Assembly (NCBI RefSeq): GCF_012676905.1
Contig: NZ_CP051428.1
Span: forward strand, 2,876,001 to 2,940,000
DNA from: Paenibacillus albicereus
GTDB lineage: Bacteria > Bacillota > Bacilli > Paenibacillales > Paenibacillaceae
Direction: 5' to 3'
DNA length: 64,000 bases
This document shows, in pieces, positions 40,672 through 47,850 of this stretch. Below the pieces are notes generated by a model, which was not told the origin of the DNA, searched no databases, and saw only the letters and a program-made list of their open reading frames with translations. Positions within the stretch are counted from its first letter, which is position 1. Every line of letters begins with the position of its first letter. Made by a program: the position numbers and the translations under genes.

Positions 40672-41882
40672 CGCGCTTCCTCCCGCGCTCCTCCGAGCCG
40701 CGCGGCGACCAGCTCGAGCACGCGCTCCGCCGTCTCCCGCTTGCCGAGCACCGGCAGCGAGAGCGCAGGCCCCGCCGCGTCGAACACCTGCACCGCATTC
40801 GTATCCCCGCCGAAGCCGGCGCCTTCCATCGTCACGTCGTTGGCGACGATCAGATCGCAGTTCTTGCGGCGCAGCTTGTCCATCGCATGCTCCGCCAGCC
40901 GTTCGGTCTCCGCCGCGAAGCCGACGAGGAACTGGCCGCTCTTGCGGCGGCCGAGCTCCGCCAGGATGTCCGTCGTCTTTTCCAGCTCCAAGGTGAGCGT
41001 GGCGGCCGACTTCTTGAGCTTGGAAGCATGCCGCTCCACCGGCCGGTAGTCGGCGACGGCGGCGGCCTTGACGACGATGTCCGCCTCCGCATAGCGGGAC
41101 AGCACCGCCTCCAACATCTGCTCCGCCGACTCCACGCGCACGAGCTCCACGCCGCCCGGCGCCGGCACGTCCGTGCGGGCGGCGACGACCGTCACCTCGG
41201 CGCCCATGTCGCGGGCCGCCTCCGCGATCGCGAAGCCCATCTTGCCGGAGGAGTCGTTGGTCAAATAGCGCACGGGATCGAAGCGCTCCACCGTGCCGCC
41301 GGCCGTGACGAGCAGCCGCTTGCCGGCCAGCAGCGTCCGCGAGGCGAAAAACCGCTCCGCCGCGAGCACGATGTCTTCCGGCTCGGCGAGCCGGCCCTTG
41401 GCGACGTAGCCGCAGGCGAGCTGCCCTGTCCCCGGATCGATGAAGCGCACGCCGCGCCGGCCGAGCGTCTCCATGTTGGCGACCGTGGCCGGATGCTCGT
41501 ACATGTGCACGTTCATCGCCGGCGCGGCGATGATCGGAGCCGTCGCCGCGAGCAGCGTCGTCGACAGCATGTCGTCGGCGAGTCCCGCGGCCAACTTGGC
41601 CAGCGAATTCGCCGTCGCCGGCGCGATCAGGATGAGGTCGGCGCGGTCCGCGAGATCGATATGCGTGACGGCCCCGGGGTTCTGCTCGTCAAAGGTATCG
41701 AGATGCACCGGATGGCGCGAAAGCGTCTGCAGCGTGAGCGGAGCGATGAAGCGGACCGCCGATTCCGTCATGATGACATGGACTTCGGCGCCCTTCTGCA
41801 CGAGCTTGCTGCACAAGATGGCCGCCTTGTAGGCGGCGATTCCGCCCGTGACGCCGAGTAGGATCGTTTTGCCGCGTAGCAT
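40668..41882 (-). CDS. coaBC: Bifunctional phosphopantothenoylcysteine decarboxylase / phosphopantothenate-cysteine ligase
   Basis: Two consecutive steps of coenzyme A synthesis in one 404-residue protein. The CoaC half has the FMN-binding start ILLGVTGGIAAYKAA, the catalytic His in VTHIDLADRADLILIAPATANSLAK and PAMNVHMYEHPA. The CoaB half begins LLVTAGGTVERFDPVRYLTNDSSGKMGFAIAE and contains VKAAAVADYRP and the KLKKS lysine motif. AAAGGAG lies 8 nt from the ATG. Its stop overlaps the priA start. A terminator upstream separates it from rpoZ, so it heads its own operon. Confidence 0.97.
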   Translation of the reverse strand: MLRGKTILLGVTGGIAAYKAAILCSKLVQKGAEVHVIMTESAVRFIAPLTLQTLSRHPVHLDTFDEQNPGAVTHIDLADRADLILIAPATANSLAKLAAGLADDMLSTTLLAATAPIIAAPAMNVHMYEHPATVANMETLGRRGVRFIDPGTGQLACGYVAKGRLAEPEDIVLAAERFFASRTLLAGKRLLVTAGGTVERFDPVRYLTNDSSGKMGFAIAEAARDMGAEVTVVAARTDVPAPGGVELVRVESAEQMLEAVLSRYAEADIVVKAAAVADYRPVERHASKLKKSAATLTLELEKTTDILAELGRRKSGQFLVGFAAETERLAEHAMDKLRRKNCDLIVANDVTMEGAGFGGDTNAVQVFDAAGPALSLPVLGKRETAERVLELVAARLGGAREEAR

Positions 41883-41925
41883 GGCCGCAGCTCCTTTCTG
41901 CTCGTTGCTTTTTTTGCCTGACGAT

Positions 41926-41952
41926 AAAAAAATAACAACCGCAAGGGTTGTT
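41926..41952 (-). terminator. Terminator of the remA-gmk-rpoZ operon
   Basis: AACAACC pairs with GGTTGTT around CTTGC and is followed by ATTTTTTT on the minus strand. Confidence 0.8.
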
Positions 41953-42031
41953 AATTCATGCGCTATGCGGCTGCAGGCTCCGCCGGGCCGGAAGCCAGGC
42001 GGACCGATCCGAAAAGCCGAAAAGTCCTGGG

Positions 42032-42235
42032 CTAGTCCTCGTTGCGCTGCTCGACCTGCAGAAGGTCATGGTAGATTTCTTCGAGCGCGACGCCGACCTG
42101 CTTATGGGACCTGGCCCCTTTGAGCTCGCTCTTCTCTCCCTCGCGCAGGGAACGCGCGCGGCGGCTCGCCGCTACGACGAGGGAATACTTGCTGTCGACC
42201 TTGGTCATCATTTCATCAATAGATGGATACAACAT
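42032..42235 (-). CDS. rpoZ: RNA polymerase omega subunit
   Basis: Small 67-residue subunit that stabilises beta-prime in RNA polymerase. MLYPSIDEMMTKVDSKYSLVVAASRRARSLREG is the conserved core including the family's motif for contact with beta-prime; KQVGVALEEIYHDLL forms the C-terminal helix. The start with GGAGTGA about 9 nt upstream matches the normal length. It lies 17 nt after gmk, as in nearly all Bacilli. Confidence 0.96.
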   Translation of the reverse strand: MLYPSIDEMMTKVDSKYSLVVAASRRARSLREGEKSELKGARSHKQVGVALEEIYHDLLQVEQRNED

Positions 42236-42252
42236 CGTTCGAATCACTCCGT

Positions 42253-42876
42253 TCAGGCTTTTTCGGATGCGGCGGTTTTCACGGCCTCCGGCAGATTGGC
42301 GAGGAAGCGCTCCTTGCGGCAGTGCTCGGCCGTGACGATGCTCTGGATGCGATGGCAAGCGGCCTCGATCTCGTCGTTGACGACCGCATAGTCATAATAG
42401 CGGATAAGGCCGATCTCCTCGGCGGCGACCGACATGCGCGAGTCGATCACGTCCTGGCTCTCGGTGCCGCGCCCGACGATGCGCTGCTTGAGCACGTCGA
42501 GCGATGGCGGCATCAAGAAGATGAAGACGCCTTGCGGAAACGTCTCCTTGACCTTGAGCGCGCCCTGCACCTCGATCTCGAGAATGATGTCCTTGCCGCT
42601 GTTGATCGTCTGCTCCACGAAATCGCGCGGCGTGCCGTAGTAATTGTCCACGTACTCCGCGTATTCCAGCATGGCTCCGCGCGCGATCAGCTCCTGGAAC
42701 TGGTCGCGCGACTTGAAGAAATAGTTGATGCCGTCCGTCTCGCCCTGGCGCGGCTGGCGCGTCGTGGCCGAGACGGAGTAGACGAGCTCCGGCATCTTGT
42801 GGCGGAGCACCGAGCAGACCGTGCCCTTGCCGACTCCCGAAGGGCCGGACAATACAATCAATAATCCCTTATTCAT
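42253..42876 (-). CDS. gmk: Guanylate kinase
   Basis: Converts GMP and ATP to GDP and ADP; 207 residues, usual length. P-loop [15 protein letters not shown]-binding [22 protein letters not shown] and [13 protein letters not shown], and the lid region [14 protein letters not shown] are all present. It lies 14 nt downstream of remA and just upstream of rpoZ, a conserved trio. Confidence 0.97.
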   Translation of the reverse strand: MNKGLLIVLSGPSGVGKGTVCSVLRHKMPELVYSVSATTRQPRQGETDGINYFFKSRDQFQELIARGAMLEYAEYVDNYYGTPRDFVEQTINSGKDIILEIEVQGALKVKETFPQGVFIFLMPPSLDVLKQRIVGRGTESQDVIDSRMSVAAEEIGLIRYYDYAVVNDEIEAACHRIQSIVTAEHCRKERFLANLPEAVKTAASEKA

Positions 42877-42890
42877 AGTACTCCCCGCTA

Positions 42891-43151
42891 TTATTCGTCG
42901 TGATCGTCGTCCTTGGCGGACAGACGGTGCGCGACGGTCTCCGGCTGGACCGCCGACAGGATGACATGATCGCTGTCCGTGATGATGACTGCGCGCGTGC
43001 GCCTGCCGTACGTCGCGTCGATCAGCATGTGGCGGTCGCGCGCCTCCTGGATGATCCGCTTGATCGGCGCCGATTCCGGGCTGACGATCGAGATGATCCG
43101 GTTCGCCGATACGATGTTCCCGAAGCCGATGTTGATGAGCTTGATAGCCAT
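42891..43151 (-). CDS. remA: Extracellular matrix regulator RemA (YlzA)
   Basis: DNA-binding activator of 86 residues. [39 protein letters not shown] and [25 protein letters not shown] match RemA, which in B. subtilis activates biofilm matrix and osmoprotection operons by forming nucleosome-like rings. Arg18 and the Arg50/Arg51 region important for DNA contact appear conserved. GGAGGGA lies about 9 nt from the ATG. yicC, its usual upstream neighbour, is missing here. Confidence 0.96.
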   Translation of the reverse strand: MAIKLINIGFGNIVSANRIISIVSPESAPIKRIIQEARDRHMLIDATYGRRTRAVIITDSDHVILSAVQPETVAHRLSAKDDDHDE

Positions 43152-43385
43152 GTCAGGTTCTCCCTCCGGACGATATGGAACAGGATCGGACGCCTGTCTC
43201 CGGGTCCTTCCTCTGGCAATGGGCAGAACCATTGCAATTAGTGTTGACACAAACTCCGCGGCCCAAACTCCGGCCGCCGCTCGCGGCAGCCCGCTCCCGC
43301 TTGCCCTGTCCGCTCCGGCAGCGGCCGGGCGGGCATTCGTGTCCTTATTCTAATCGATAATCGGCCCGCGAACAAGGCACAATGC

Positions 43386-43422
43386 GAAAACAGGAGCGAA
43401 AGGGCGATTCGCTCCTGTTTTC
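43386..43422. terminator. Hairpin downstream of the iron-binding lipoprotein gene (second terminator)
   Basis: GAAAACAGGAGCGAA pairs perfectly with TTCGCTCCTGTTTTC. It could back up the nearer terminator. Confidence 0.6.
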
Positions 43423-43442
43423 GGCCATCGGCCGGAACAGCG

Positions 43443-43476
43443 AAAAGCTCCCTCCCGCATAGGGAGAGAGCTTTTT
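43443..43476 (-). terminator. Terminator of the iron-binding lipoprotein gene
   Basis: AAAAGCTCCCTC and GAGAGAGCTTTT form an imperfect stem directly after the stop codon. The minus-strand tail is short (TTTTCG), so strength is uncertain. Confidence 0.6.
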
Positions 43477-43485
43477 CGGATCACG

Positions 43486-44568
43486 CTAGCCTTGCGGATG
43501 AAGCTCCTGGCCCAGCTTGTCGAGCGAGGCGAAAATCTGGTCGCCGTAGCCCCAGTACGCATTGAAATCAATGAAATGGACCCGCTTGTTCTTGATGGCG
43601 GAGATATCCTTGAGCGCCTCGTTGGCATAGAACGATTCGAGCGTCTTCTCCTGGGCCGGCGATCCCGTATAGATCGTCACGAGCAATACGTCCGGATTCA
43701 ACGCGACGAGCTGCTCGACGCTGGCTTCGTCCGAAGGCATGTCGGCAAAGCCGTTCTTCAGCTTGAGCAGGCTCAGCGCGTCGGCCTGGAACGTATCGGC
43801 GATGCCGCTGTACGGAGCGATCGCGCCTTCTCCCGGATCGGAGACGAAGGCGAACGTCAGCTCGTCCTGCGCGGCATAGGCCTGCTTGAGCGACTCCGCA
43901 TGGGCCTTCAGCTTATCCACATGCGCGGCCGCGCGCTCCTGGACATCGAAAATCTGCCCGATCTTGTCGACGTCGTCATAGAGGCTGTCCAGCGTCGCGC
44001 CCTTGATGCTTGTCGTGTTCACGAACGTGCGGATGCCGAGCTCGTTGAGTCCGTCCACCGTGCCCACGCCCCAGTCCGCATCCGCGAACAGGCCGCCGCG
44101 GCCCATCACGAGGTCCGGGTCGGTCGCCACGACCGGCTCCTTGCTTACATAATCCTTGGACAGCACCGGCACCTTGGCGAACGCCTCCGCCACCTCCGGA
44201 TCGAGCTCCCCGTACAGGGCCGCTACGCCGACCAGCTTGTCCGCCAGCCCCAGCTTGATCATAAGCTCGGCGATCGGCTGCGTATTCACGACGACGCGTT
44301 CCGGCGCCTTGTCGAACGTCTGGTCCTTGGCTTCCCACTCTCCGCCTTCCGCTTTCAGCGTGAAGTTCTGGATCGTCAGCGGGTAGGCTGTCTTGGCGGC
44401 CGTCGGCGCGGGAGACGCGGAGGCGGCGGGCGGAGCCATGGATGGCGACGGCGAGGCGGATGAGGTGGGAGCGTCGCCTCCGTTCGCCGAGCAGGCGGAG
44501 AGCAGCAGCGTCGCCAGCAGGATGGAACCGGCTTTGAAGCGGGCGGAAATGGATGAGGCAGCGTTCAT
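43486..44568 (-). CDS. Iron-siderophore binding lipoprotein (FhuD/FecB-type)
   Basis: ABC transporter substrate-binding protein of 360 residues. A signal peptide with lipobox LLSAC anchors it to the membrane, followed by a Ser/Pro/Ala-rich linker of about 35 residues. The body is a PBP-II/TroA fold: PERVVVNTQPIAELMIKLGL near the start, KLVGVAALYGELDPEVAEAF, DLVMGRGGLF and ALNPDVLLVTIY. It delivers a ferric complex to the permease encoded divergently. A Fur box lies upstream. The siderophore type cannot be told. Confidence 0.9.
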   Translation of the reverse strand: MNAASSISARFKAGSILLATLLLSACSANGGDAPTSSASPSPSMAPPAASASPAPTAAKTAYPLTIQNFTLKAEGGEWEAKDQTFDKAPERVVVNTQPIAELMIKLGLADKLVGVAALYGELDPEVAEAFAKVPVLSKDYVSKEPVVATDPDLVMGRGGLFADADWGVGTVDGLNELGIRTFVNTTSIKGATLDSLYDDVDKIGQIFDVQERAAAHVDKLKAHAESLKQAYAAQDELTFAFVSDPGEGAIAPYSGIADTFQADALSLLKLKNGFADMPSDEASVEQLVALNPDVLLVTIYTGSPAQEKTLESFYANEALKDISAIKNKRVHFIDFNAYWGYGDQIFASLDKLGQELHPQG

Positions 44569-44596
44569 GGATAGACCCCTTTTGCAAGAATTTTAT

Positions 44597-44611
44597 TGAG
44601 AATGATTATCA
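44597..44611. promoter_or_regulatory. Fur box 1 (binding-protein side)
   Basis: TGAGAATGATTATCA matches the Bacillus Fur 7-1-7 consensus TGATAATNATTATCA at 14 of 15 positions. It lies about 30 nt upstream of the lipoprotein start. Confidence 0.88.
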
Positions 44612-44634
44612 TTTTTACTCCGCGAGAGTACCGT

Positions 44635-44661
44635 TGTCAACTGTTTTTTCTTTTGTTGACA
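44635..44661. promoter_or_regulatory. Back-to-back -35 region of the divergent iron promoters
   Basis: GTTGTCAAC and GTTGACAAC form an inverted repeat spaced by a T-rich tract, offering TTGACA/TTGTCA hexamers on both strands between the two Fur boxes. The -10 elements are poor by eye, so exact promoters are uncertain. Confidence 0.45.
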
Positions 44662-44662
44662 A

Positions 44663-44677
44663 CGATAATCGTTCTCA
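44663..44677. promoter_or_regulatory. Fur box 2 (permease side)
   Basis: Read on the minus strand TGAGAACGATTATCG matches the 7-1-7 consensus at 12 of 15 positions. It lies upstream of the permease start. Confidence 0.75.
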
Positions 44678-44739
44678 TTTACTCTCGAAAGAGAAGCGCT
44701 TTTCGCGCCCCACTGCTTCAAGAGAAAGGATCGATCCGC

Positions 44740-45840
44740 TTGTCCCTGCCTTCTGCCGTTCCCAAACGCCGTTTTGCCGCCTTGCCGTCCGGCAAGGCCG
44801 GCTTCGCCCTGCTGCAGCTGCTGCTCGCCGGCTTCACGCTGCTGTCCGTCGGCATCGCCGTCTCGCTCGGACAGGTCGACGTCCCGCTCGGCCAGTCATT
44901 CCAAATTCTCGCCCACCGCTTGACCGGCCTCACCTTCGGCGATTCCGCCGACATCCTGAGCGGGCCGAACGCCAACATCATCTGGACGATCCGCTTCCCC
45001 CGCGTGCTGCTCGCCCTCCTCGTCGGGGCAGGACTCAGCCTGTGCGGCACGATCATGCAGGCGTCCGTCCAGAATCCGCTCGCCGATCCGTACATTCTCG
45101 GCATATCGTCAGGCGCTTCGCTCGGCGCCACGTTCTCCATCATGATCGGATTCGGTGCCGGAGGCGTGCTCGGCCAGCTCGGCCTCGCGTTCTGGGCGTT
45201 CGCCGGCGCCGTCGGCGCTTCCGTCCTCGTGCTCGCCCTGTCCGGCATCGGCAGCCGCATGACCTCCGCCAAGCTCGTCCTGTCGGGCATGGTCATCCAC
45301 GCGCTCTGCACGGCATTCGCCAATTCCATCATCTACTTCGCCAACAACACGGAGGGCATCCGCACCGTCACGTTCTGGACGATGGGCAGCCTCGCAGCGG
45401 CCAAGTGGGACCGCCTCCCGCTCGTCGCGGCGGCGGTCGTGCTGGCGGCGCTGTTCTTCCTGCTGCAGTCGCGCATCCTCAATACGATGCTGCTCGGCGA
45501 GGAGGCCGCGGTCACGCTCGGCGTCAACCTCAACCGGCATCGCCGCTTCTATTTGATCGCGACCGCTCTGCTCACCGGCGTCCTCGTCTCCAGCTGCGGC
45601 ATGATCGGCTTCGTCGGCCTGATTATTCCCCACATGGTCCGGGCCGGCGTCGGCTCGGACCACCGCCGGCTGCTGCCGCTGTCGATCTGGGCGGGCGGAC
45701 TGTTCCTCATCTGGACCGACATCATCGCCCGCACCGCGATTCCGAAGGTCGAGCTGCCGATCGGCATCATCACGGCGCTGATCGGCGCCCCGCTTTTCAT
45801 GTACATGCTCCTTAAAAAAGGCTACGAGTTCGGAGGGTAA
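44740..45840 (+). CDS. Iron-siderophore ABC transporter permease (FecCD family)
   Basis: Membrane subunit of about 366 residues with roughly nine to ten hydrophobic helices. FecCD hallmarks are FPRVLLALLVGAGLSLCGTIMQ, NPLADPYILGISSGASLGA, SGMVIHALCTAF, GFVGLIIPHMVR and the C-terminal GAPLFMYMLLKKGYEFGG. A TTG start is chosen since GAAAGGA lies 9 nt upstream. Extending to earlier starts would place coding sequence across the Fur box and promoter. It is the only permease of the locus, so it may work as a homodimer. Confidence 0.9.
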   Translation: MSLPSAVPKRRFAALPSGKAGFALLQLLLAGFTLLSVGIAVSLGQVDVPLGQSFQILAHRLTGLTFGDSADILSGPNANIIWTIRFPRVLLALLVGAGLSLCGTIMQASVQNPLADPYILGISSGASLGATFSIMIGFGAGGVLGQLGLAFWAFAGAVGASVLVLALSGIGSRMTSAKLVLSGMVIHALCTAFANSIIYFANNTEGIRTVTFWTMGSLAAAKWDRLPLVAAAVVLAALFFLLQSRILNTMLLGEEAAVTLGVNLNRHRRFYLIATALLTGVLVSSCGMIGFVGLIIPHMVRAGVGSDHRRLLPLSIWAGGLFLIWTDIIARTAIPKVELPIGIITALIGAPLFMYMLLKKGYEFGG

Positions 45841-45844
45841 TGAC

Positions 45845-46654
45845 ATGCGGCTCGATGTGAACGACGTATCCGTAACGCTGGCCCGCGCCGACATCGTCAA
45901 GAGCGTGAGCCTCCGCGTCGAGGACGGCCGCTTCGTCGGCCTGATCGGACCGAACGGCTGCGGCAAGTCGACGCTGCTCAAGAGCATCTACAAAGTCGTG
46001 CGGCCGTCCGCAGGCGGCGTCATCCTCGACGGGACCGACGTCCTCCGCGCCTCGCCCAAGACTGTCGCCCGCATGATGGGCGTCGTCGGCCAGTTCAACG
46101 AGCTCAGCTTCGACTTTACCGTGCGCGAGATGGTCTTGATGGGCCGGACGCCTCACAAGAAGCTGCTGGACGCGGACAGCGCGGAGGACGAGCGCCTCGT
46201 GGAGGAGGCGCTGCTCACGGTCGGCATGCTGCCGATGGCCGGGCGCAGCTTCCTTTCCCTGTCCGGCGGCGAGAAGCAGCGGGTCGTGCTCGCCCGCGCC
46301 TTGGCCCAGCAGCCCCGCTTCCTCGTCCTGGACGAGCCGACCAACCATCTGGACATCAAGTACCAGCTGCAGATCCTCTCCCTCGTCAAGTCGCTCGGCA
46401 TCGGCGTCCTGGCGGCGCTGCACGATCTGGAGCTGGCCGCGGCCTATTGCGACCACCTCTATCTCGTCAAGCAGGGCCGGATCTATGCCGAAGGGCCGCC
46501 GCGGAGCGTCCTTACCCGGGAGATCATCTCCGAGGTATTCGAGGTGGACTGCCAAATCTACGAAAACCCGGTCACCGGCGGTCTGGGCATCGCCTATCTG
46601 GAGTCCGGGCGCGTCGCGGCGTCGGAAGCCGCTGCAGCGCGGACCAGGAGCTGA
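45845..46654 (+). CDS. Iron-siderophore ABC transporter ATP-binding protein (FecE/FhuC family)
   Basis: Cytoplasmic ATPase of 269 residues energising the adjacent permease. Walker A GPNGCGKST, Q-loop region VGQFNELSFDF, signature LSGGEKQR, Walker B RFLVLDEPTNHLD and the switch His in AALHDLELAA are complete. It begins 4 nt after the permease stop. The C-terminal tail (VAASEAAAARTRS) is unremarkable. Confidence 0.95.
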   Translation: MRLDVNDVSVTLARADIVKSVSLRVEDGRFVGLIGPNGCGKSTLLKSIYKVVRPSAGGVILDGTDVLRASPKTVARMMGVVGQFNELSFDFTVREMVLMGRTPHKKLLDADSAEDERLVEEALLTVGMLPMAGRSFLSLSGGEKQRVVLARALAQQPRFLVLDEPTNHLDIKYQLQILSLVKSLGIGVLAALHDLELAAAYCDHLYLVKQGRIYAEGPPRSVLTREIISEVFEVDCQIYENPVTGGLGIAYLESGRVAASEAAAARTRS

Positions 46655-46717
46655 GGCCCCGAAAATCCGGAAGCCGCCGCTTCGAAAAAATCCGGCGACC
46701 ATTCCGGCCGAATAAGA

Positions 46718-46764
46718 AGAACCCCCTCCGTCTTCGCTGGCCAGCGAAGCATGGAGGGGGTTTT
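46718..46764. terminator. Bidirectional terminator between the iron operon and dapF
   Basis: AACCCCCTCC pairs with GGAGGGGGTT, with an inner CTTCGCTGG/CCAGCGAAG stem. It lies between convergent genes. Confidence 0.85.
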
Positions 46765-46828
46765 CGTGCCAGCGGGAAGCAGGGGCTGCAGCGCGCTTGC
46801 GGCCTGCCCGCTCGCCGGACCGGCGCTC

Positions 46829-47659
46829 TTACAGCTCGCCGCGGAACACTTCCGCCGCCGGACCGGTCATGTACACATGGTTGTCGCTCTCGTTCCACTC
46901 GATGCGCAGGTCGCCGCCCTTGAGGGAGATGACCGCCTCGCGGTCGGTCAGGCCGTTCAGCACGGAGGAGACGAGCGTGGCGCAGGCGCCGGTGCCGCAA
47001 GCGAGCGTCGGGCCCGCCCCGCGCTCCCAGACGCGCATGTCCGCCTGCCCGCGGCTGTTCACCGTGACGAACTCGACGTTCGTCTTGCGCGGGAACGTCG
47101 GATGCGTCTCTAGCTTGGGCCCCCACTCGGCGAGGTCGAACGAGGCCGCGTCGTCGACGTAGATGACCGCGTGCGGATTGCCCATCGAGACGGCGGTGAA
47201 GAGGAACTCGCGCCCGCCCGCCTCGATCGGATGGGAGACGACGCGCTCGGCGTCGATCGTTGTCGGCACCTGCAGGCCGCTCAGGATCGGCTCGCCCATG
47301 TCGACGCGCACGAGCTCCGCCTTGCCGTCCCGGGTCGTCAGCTCGACCTGCTGCACGCCGGCGCCGAGCGTCTCGATGGTGAGCGTCTCTTTGTCGGCAT
47401 GGCCGTGGTCGTAGACGTACTTGGCGACGCAGCGGATCGCGTTGCCGCACTGCTCCGCCTCGGAGCCGTCCGAGTTGATGATGCGCATGCGGAAGTCCGC
47501 GCGCTCCGAGGGCAGGATGTAGACGAGGCCGTCGGCCCCGATGCCGAAGAAGCGGTTGCAGAGCTCCACCGCCAGCTTGTCCACGCCGGCCGGCAAGTCC
47601 CGCTCGCCGTAGACGACGATGAAGTCGTTTCCGAGTCCGTTCATTTTGGTGAATTGCAT
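46829..47659 (-). CDS. dapF: Diaminopimelate epimerase
   Basis: PLP-independent epimerase making meso-diaminopimelate for peptidoglycan and lysine; 276 residues. FTKMNGLGNDFIVV at the N-terminus, the first catalytic Cys in SDGSEAEQCGNAIRCVAKY and the second in GPTLACGTGACATLV are present. The start MQFTKM is supported by AAGGAG about 10 nt upstream; a longer in-frame start lacks a site. It is a single gene between the iron operon and the calcium ATPase, not its position in B. subtilis. Confidence 0.96.
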   Translation of the reverse strand: MQFTKMNGLGNDFIVVYGERDLPAGVDKLAVELCNRFFGIGADGLVYILPSERADFRMRIINSDGSEAEQCGNAIRCVAKYVYDHGHADKETLTIETLGAGVQQVELTTRDGKAELVRVDMGEPILSGLQVPTTIDAERVVSHPIEAGGREFLFTAVSMGNPHAVIYVDDAASFDLAEWGPKLETHPTFPRKTNVEFVTVNSRGQADMRVWERGAGPTLACGTGACATLVSSVLNGLTDREAVISLKGGDLRIEWNESDNHVYMTGPAAEVFRGEL

Positions 47660-47786
47660 CTCTATGCACGCTCCTTGGATCGATGTTGGAAATGGCGGCT
47701 GTTCCGCTAATTGACGATTCATCTAGCATAGCTCATCCCGGTCCGCCGCGCTATTCCCAAATGCGTCGAAGATTTGCACTTTCAAG

Positions 47787-47837
47787 CAAAAAGCCGCTCC
47801 CCGAACGTCCGCAGGAGGCGGATATCCGGGAAGCGGC
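47787..47837 (-). terminator. Terminator of the calcium ATPase gene
   Basis: GGCCGCTTCCCGGATATCCGC pairs imperfectly with GCGGACGTTCGGGGAGCGGC and is followed by TTTTTGC on the minus strand, 13 nt after the stop. Confidence 0.75.
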
Positions 47838-47850
47838 CTAACGCCTCTTC

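Larger units (their letters stand above)
43152..43485. other. Intergenic region between remA and the iron-binding lipoprotein gene
   Basis: Contains two terminator-like hairpins at the iron-gene side and, near remA, a short inverted repeat CAATGG/CCATTG (about 43218-43236) next to TTGACACA. No confident promoter for remA and no gene was found; in B. subtilis yicC occupies the neighbouring position. Confidence 0.4.

Noticed and set aside
43218-43236. Inverted repeat CAATGG/CCATTG near remA as an operator
   Set aside because: The arms are only 6 bp and no regulator or matching second site supports it.
44596-44739. Longer N-terminus for the iron permease
   Set aside because: It would run across both a Fur box and the promoter region, and no ribosome binding site supports it. 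The TTG at 44740 has one.
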